Shown here: positions 6,243-7,597 of the stretch, piece after piece | Layout of the letters: each line of letters starts with the position of its first letter | Numbering within the stretch: the stretch's first letter is position 1 | The notes under the pieces: generated by a model | What the model saw: the letters and a program-made list of their open reading frames with translations, nothing else | Databases searched by the model: none | Told to the model about the DNA's origin: nothing | Origin: JAAYYM01 sp964638005 | Lineage (GTDB): Bacteria > Bacillota > Clostridia > Lachnospirales > Lachnospiraceae | DNA: 7,597 bases | NCBI GenBank assembly: GCA_964638005.1 | Contig: CAZWXS010000081.1 | Location: 1-7,597 of the forward strand | Direction of reading: 5' to 3' | Made by a program: the position numbers and the translations under genes

Positions 6243-6742
6243 TAAAATTCACGAACTTTTCTTGGAAATACCGTCTTAATGCATTTGAGCAGTTCACCAT
6301 TCGGCTCTATGCAGATCAATTCCGAACCCGCATCTCCGTTGTATACAAGTATATGTTTCTTGACCTCCGGATCCTTTGAAGAAAAATCCTTAATCTTCGG
6401 GTTACGACTCTTAAAGGAATCCAGTTCATGAGAATTCTCCGGCGCGATAAACTCCATCTTGTTCAGATCCAGAACAATTACACGTTTTCTCTTCTGCTTA
6501 TTCATTACTTTATCGATGCTGATTTCCTTATCGAGATACAGATATTCAAATTCCAGATCCAGATTCGGCATCCAGAAATAAATCAACAACCCAAGTCCAA
6601 TGACCGGTATGAACATCAAGGTAACTCCCGCCAGTGCCACAAGCGCACATGTTGCCGTCGCGGCATAAATCACACCTTTGATCAACACATTGAACGGACT
6701 TGACTTTCTCTTGACCAGACATTCTACATATGAATCATTCAT
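6242..6742 (-). CDS. Small two-helix membrane protein, probably DUF6106-like
   Basis: A 166-residue protein of unknown function. The N-terminus (NDSYVECLVKRK, residues 2-13) is cytosolic-looking and positively charged. It is followed by two close hydrophobic helices at about residues 18-38 and 40-58, forming a membrane hairpin. The remaining roughly 105 residues are soluble and strand-rich. They include FEYLYLDKEISIDKVMNKQK (residues 65-84), then RKRVIVLDLNKMEFIAP, a pattern I associate with a Lachnospiraceae family annotated DUF6106; that name is from memory and unverified. The start at 6742 has GGGAGGG with 6-nt spacing. It has its own promoter, and a hairpin overlaps its stop. It is divergent from the membrane-anchored gene at 6954, with shared repeats between the two promoters. 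No catalytic motif is visible. It could be a PH-like membrane-associated domain, but that is a guess. Confidence 0.85.
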   Translation of the reverse strand: MNDSYVECLVKRKSSPFNVLIKGVIYAATATCALVALAGVTLMFIPVIGLGLLIYFWMPNLDLEFEYLYLDKEISIDKVMNKQKRKRVIVLDLNKMEFIAPENSHELDSFKSRNPKIKDFSSKDPEVKKHILVYNGDAGSELICIEPNGELLKCIKTVFPRKVREF

Positions 6743-6774
6743 GATATTCCCTCCCTGATTTGAAGACTATCTCG

Positions 6775-6803
6775 ATTGTACCAAACTTTGCGTTTTCTCA
6801 CAA
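6775..6803 (-). promoter_or_regulatory. Promoter of the small membrane protein gene
   Basis: On the minus strand TTGTGA (6803-6798) is separated by 17 nt from TACAAT (6780-6775). The -10 is preceded by TGG, giving an extended -10 element that can compensate for the weak -35. Confidence 0.7.
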
Positions 6804-6805
6804 CC

Positions 6806-6858
6806 ACTTTTCAGCCCGGAAGTGACAATTTAACAAAGTTTTCATAAACTTTTCAGCC
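6806..6858. repeat. Repeat cluster between the divergent promoters
   Basis: ACTTTTCAGCC occurs exactly twice in direct orientation, at 6806-6816 and 6848-6858, 42 bp apart. An 18-bp dyad, AAAGTTT-N4-AAACTTT (6835-6852), overlaps the second copy. A third AAACTTT(G) lies at 6783-6790, inside the leftward promoter. One direct copy sits 2 bp from the leftward -35 and the other 8 bp from the rightward -35. The arrangement suggests a regulator contacting both promoters; this is inference. Confidence 0.5.
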
Positions 6859-6866
6859 TCATGCAA

Positions 6867-6895
6867 TTGACATCGTTTCCGACAAAATGTATGAT
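6867..6895 (+). promoter_or_regulatory. Strong promoter of the membrane-anchored protein gene
   Basis: TTGACA (6867-6872) and TATGAT (6890-6895) are separated by exactly 17 nt, one of the best promoter matches in the window. The transcription start should fall near 6902, giving a leader of about 50 nt. Confidence 0.8.
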
Positions 6896-6903
6896 TGTTA
6901 TAC

Positions 6904-6918
6904 GTCTGCCGAGCAGAC
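6904..6918 (+). promoter_or_regulatory. Dyad/hairpin GTCTGC-CGA-GCAGAC at the mRNA 5' end
   Basis: Perfect 6-bp arms flank a 3-nt loop immediately after the predicted transcription start at about 6902. As DNA it could be an operator at +1. As RNA it would form a 5'-terminal stem-loop, a known way to stabilise bacterial mRNAs. It is about 24 nt from the ribosome binding site AGGTGG (6942-6947) and should not block it. Confidence 0.5.
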
Positions 6919-6953
6919 CAGACAATACATTTCCGTTCGAAAGGTGGATTTCC

Positions 6954-7597
6954 ATGCCCGTTATTGACGATATCAAACAAGAAACCAAGAAATTCAAAAA
7001 TATGAACTTCAAAGAAAAATCTCAATATATATGGGATTATTACAAAATCCCCATTATATCCAGCATCGTACTCATATTGTTTGCAGTATTCATCATCCGC
7101 GATATCCGCGACAACAGCCGCGAAACGTATCTGTCTGCATGCATGCTGAATTCCAACCATATCTATGATGACGACACGACGCTCATCACCGAATATACCA
7201 ACTACGCTGGCATCGACACCGAGGCCGTACAGTTAAATATCGATTTTTCCATGCGCATTGATTTGGATAATGCCGATCAGATGAGCATGGCATACCAGCA
7301 GAAAATCATGGCACTCTTCGCCGCAGAGGAACTGGATGTCATGGTCGGGGACGAAGCCATCATCAGCACCTATGCCGACGCATACGCCTTTGCTGATTTG
7401 AATGAGGTGCTTCCTGCGGACGTACAAGCTGAATTAGAAGAAAAAGGATATACTTATTATATGTCCAAGCTGGAGGACGGCACCACCGCTCCTGTCGGCA
7501 TCTATATGGAACAATGCAAGCGCTTCAAGGACGATGGTGCAAACGGTACTTATGCCGCAGATGCTAATCCGATCTATACGATTGCCTACAGCGCACC
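6954..7597 (+). CDS. Membrane-anchored extracytoplasmic protein, solute-binding-like (3' end outside window)
   Basis: The first 214 codons of an open frame that runs off the window. AGGTGG lies 6 nt before the ATG, and a strong promoter precedes it. Residues 1-31 are charged and cytosolic (FKEKSQYIWDYYKIP at about 19-33). Residues 33-49 are one hydrophobic helix (ISSIVLILFAVFII), followed by RDIRDNSRET. No signal peptidase or lipobox cysteine is obvious, so it is likely an uncleaved type II anchor with an external C-terminal domain. The outside part includes MALFAAEELDVMVGDEAIIS (119-138), then a YADAYAFADLNEVLP stretch. Together these resemble the hinge-region pattern of extracellular solute-binding proteins, where a helix leads to D-V-M-V-G-D and an aromatic-rich 'F-x-DL-x-EVLP'. 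That similarity is weak, and a lineage-specific anchored protein is equally possible. It is the only plus-strand gene, divergent from the small membrane protein. Confidence 0.85.
   Translation, partial: MPVIDDIKQETKKFKNMNFKEKSQYIWDYYKIPIISSIVLILFAVFIIRDIRDNSRETYLSACMLNSNHIYDDDTTLITEYTNYAGIDTEAVQLNIDFSMRIDLDNADQMSMAYQQKIMALFAAEELDVMVGDEAIISTYADAYAFADLNEVLPADVQAELEEKGYTYYMSKLEDGTTAPVGIYMEQCKRFKDDGANGTYAADANPIYTIAYSA

Noticed and set aside
6798..7160. 120-codon open frame on the minus strand
   Set aside because: It overlaps the strong divergent promoter region and the start of the plus-strand gene, whose ribosome binding site, transmembrane helix and codon pattern are far more convincing.
1..7597. 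A new defence or mobile system in the window
   Set aside because: No nuclease, helicase, toxin, integrase, transposase, reverse transcriptase or repeat-spacer array is visible; the genes are regulatory, signalling, purine-synthesis and membrane genes with individual promoters.

Overview
The window looks like ordinary chromosome from a low-to-mid GC Firmicute, most likely a Lachnospiraceae-type Clostridia. The pointers are AGGAGG-like ribosome binding sites, TTGACA/TATAAT-type promoters, a small two-helix membrane protein of a type common in that group, and an anchored protein with a YIWDYYKIP juxtamembrane motif. This placement is inferred from protein style and no search was run. No rRNA, tRNA, CRISPR array, insertion sequence or phage gene is visible. 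The longest stretch without a gene is about 210 bases.

Layout, left to right. (1) 1-113: a hairpin (9-44) and otherwise featureless AT-rich DNA. (2) 114-740, minus: a TetR-family repressor gene whose own promoter carries a clean palindromic operator. (3) 937-3615, minus: a soluble 892-residue c-di-GMP enzyme with a degenerate PocR-like N-terminus, then GAF, PAS, GGDEF and EAL domains, with its own promoter and terminator. (4) 3769-4536, minus: an ABC-2-type membrane permease with no ATPase gene beside it. (5) 4537-4660: a pair of strong hairpins and a 9-bp tandem duplication. (6) 4661-6115, minus: guaB (IMP dehydrogenase) with its own strong promoter. (7) 6242-6742, minus: a small membrane protein, probably DUF6106-like. 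(8) 6954 to the window end, plus: the first 214 codons of a membrane-anchored extracytoplasmic protein resembling a solute-binding protein, transcribed divergently from (7).

The genes do not form one obvious pathway. Most are single transcription units: a credible sigma-A-type promoter is visible for tetR, the GGDEF-EAL gene, guaB, the small membrane protein and the plus-strand gene. Intrinsic-terminator-like hairpins follow tetR, the GGDEF-EAL gene, the permease and the small membrane protein. The permease has no clear promoter and may depend on readthrough from guaB past the twin hairpins.

I do not see a convincing new defence or mobile system. The features most worth a second look are regulatory: a TetR operator at its own start site, a shared repeat set in the 6743-6953 divergent promoter region, and the twin-hairpin unit after guaB that may be a dispersed repeat. 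Two starts were set downstream of longer readings because of ribosome binding site spacing: guaB at 6115 and tetR at 740.
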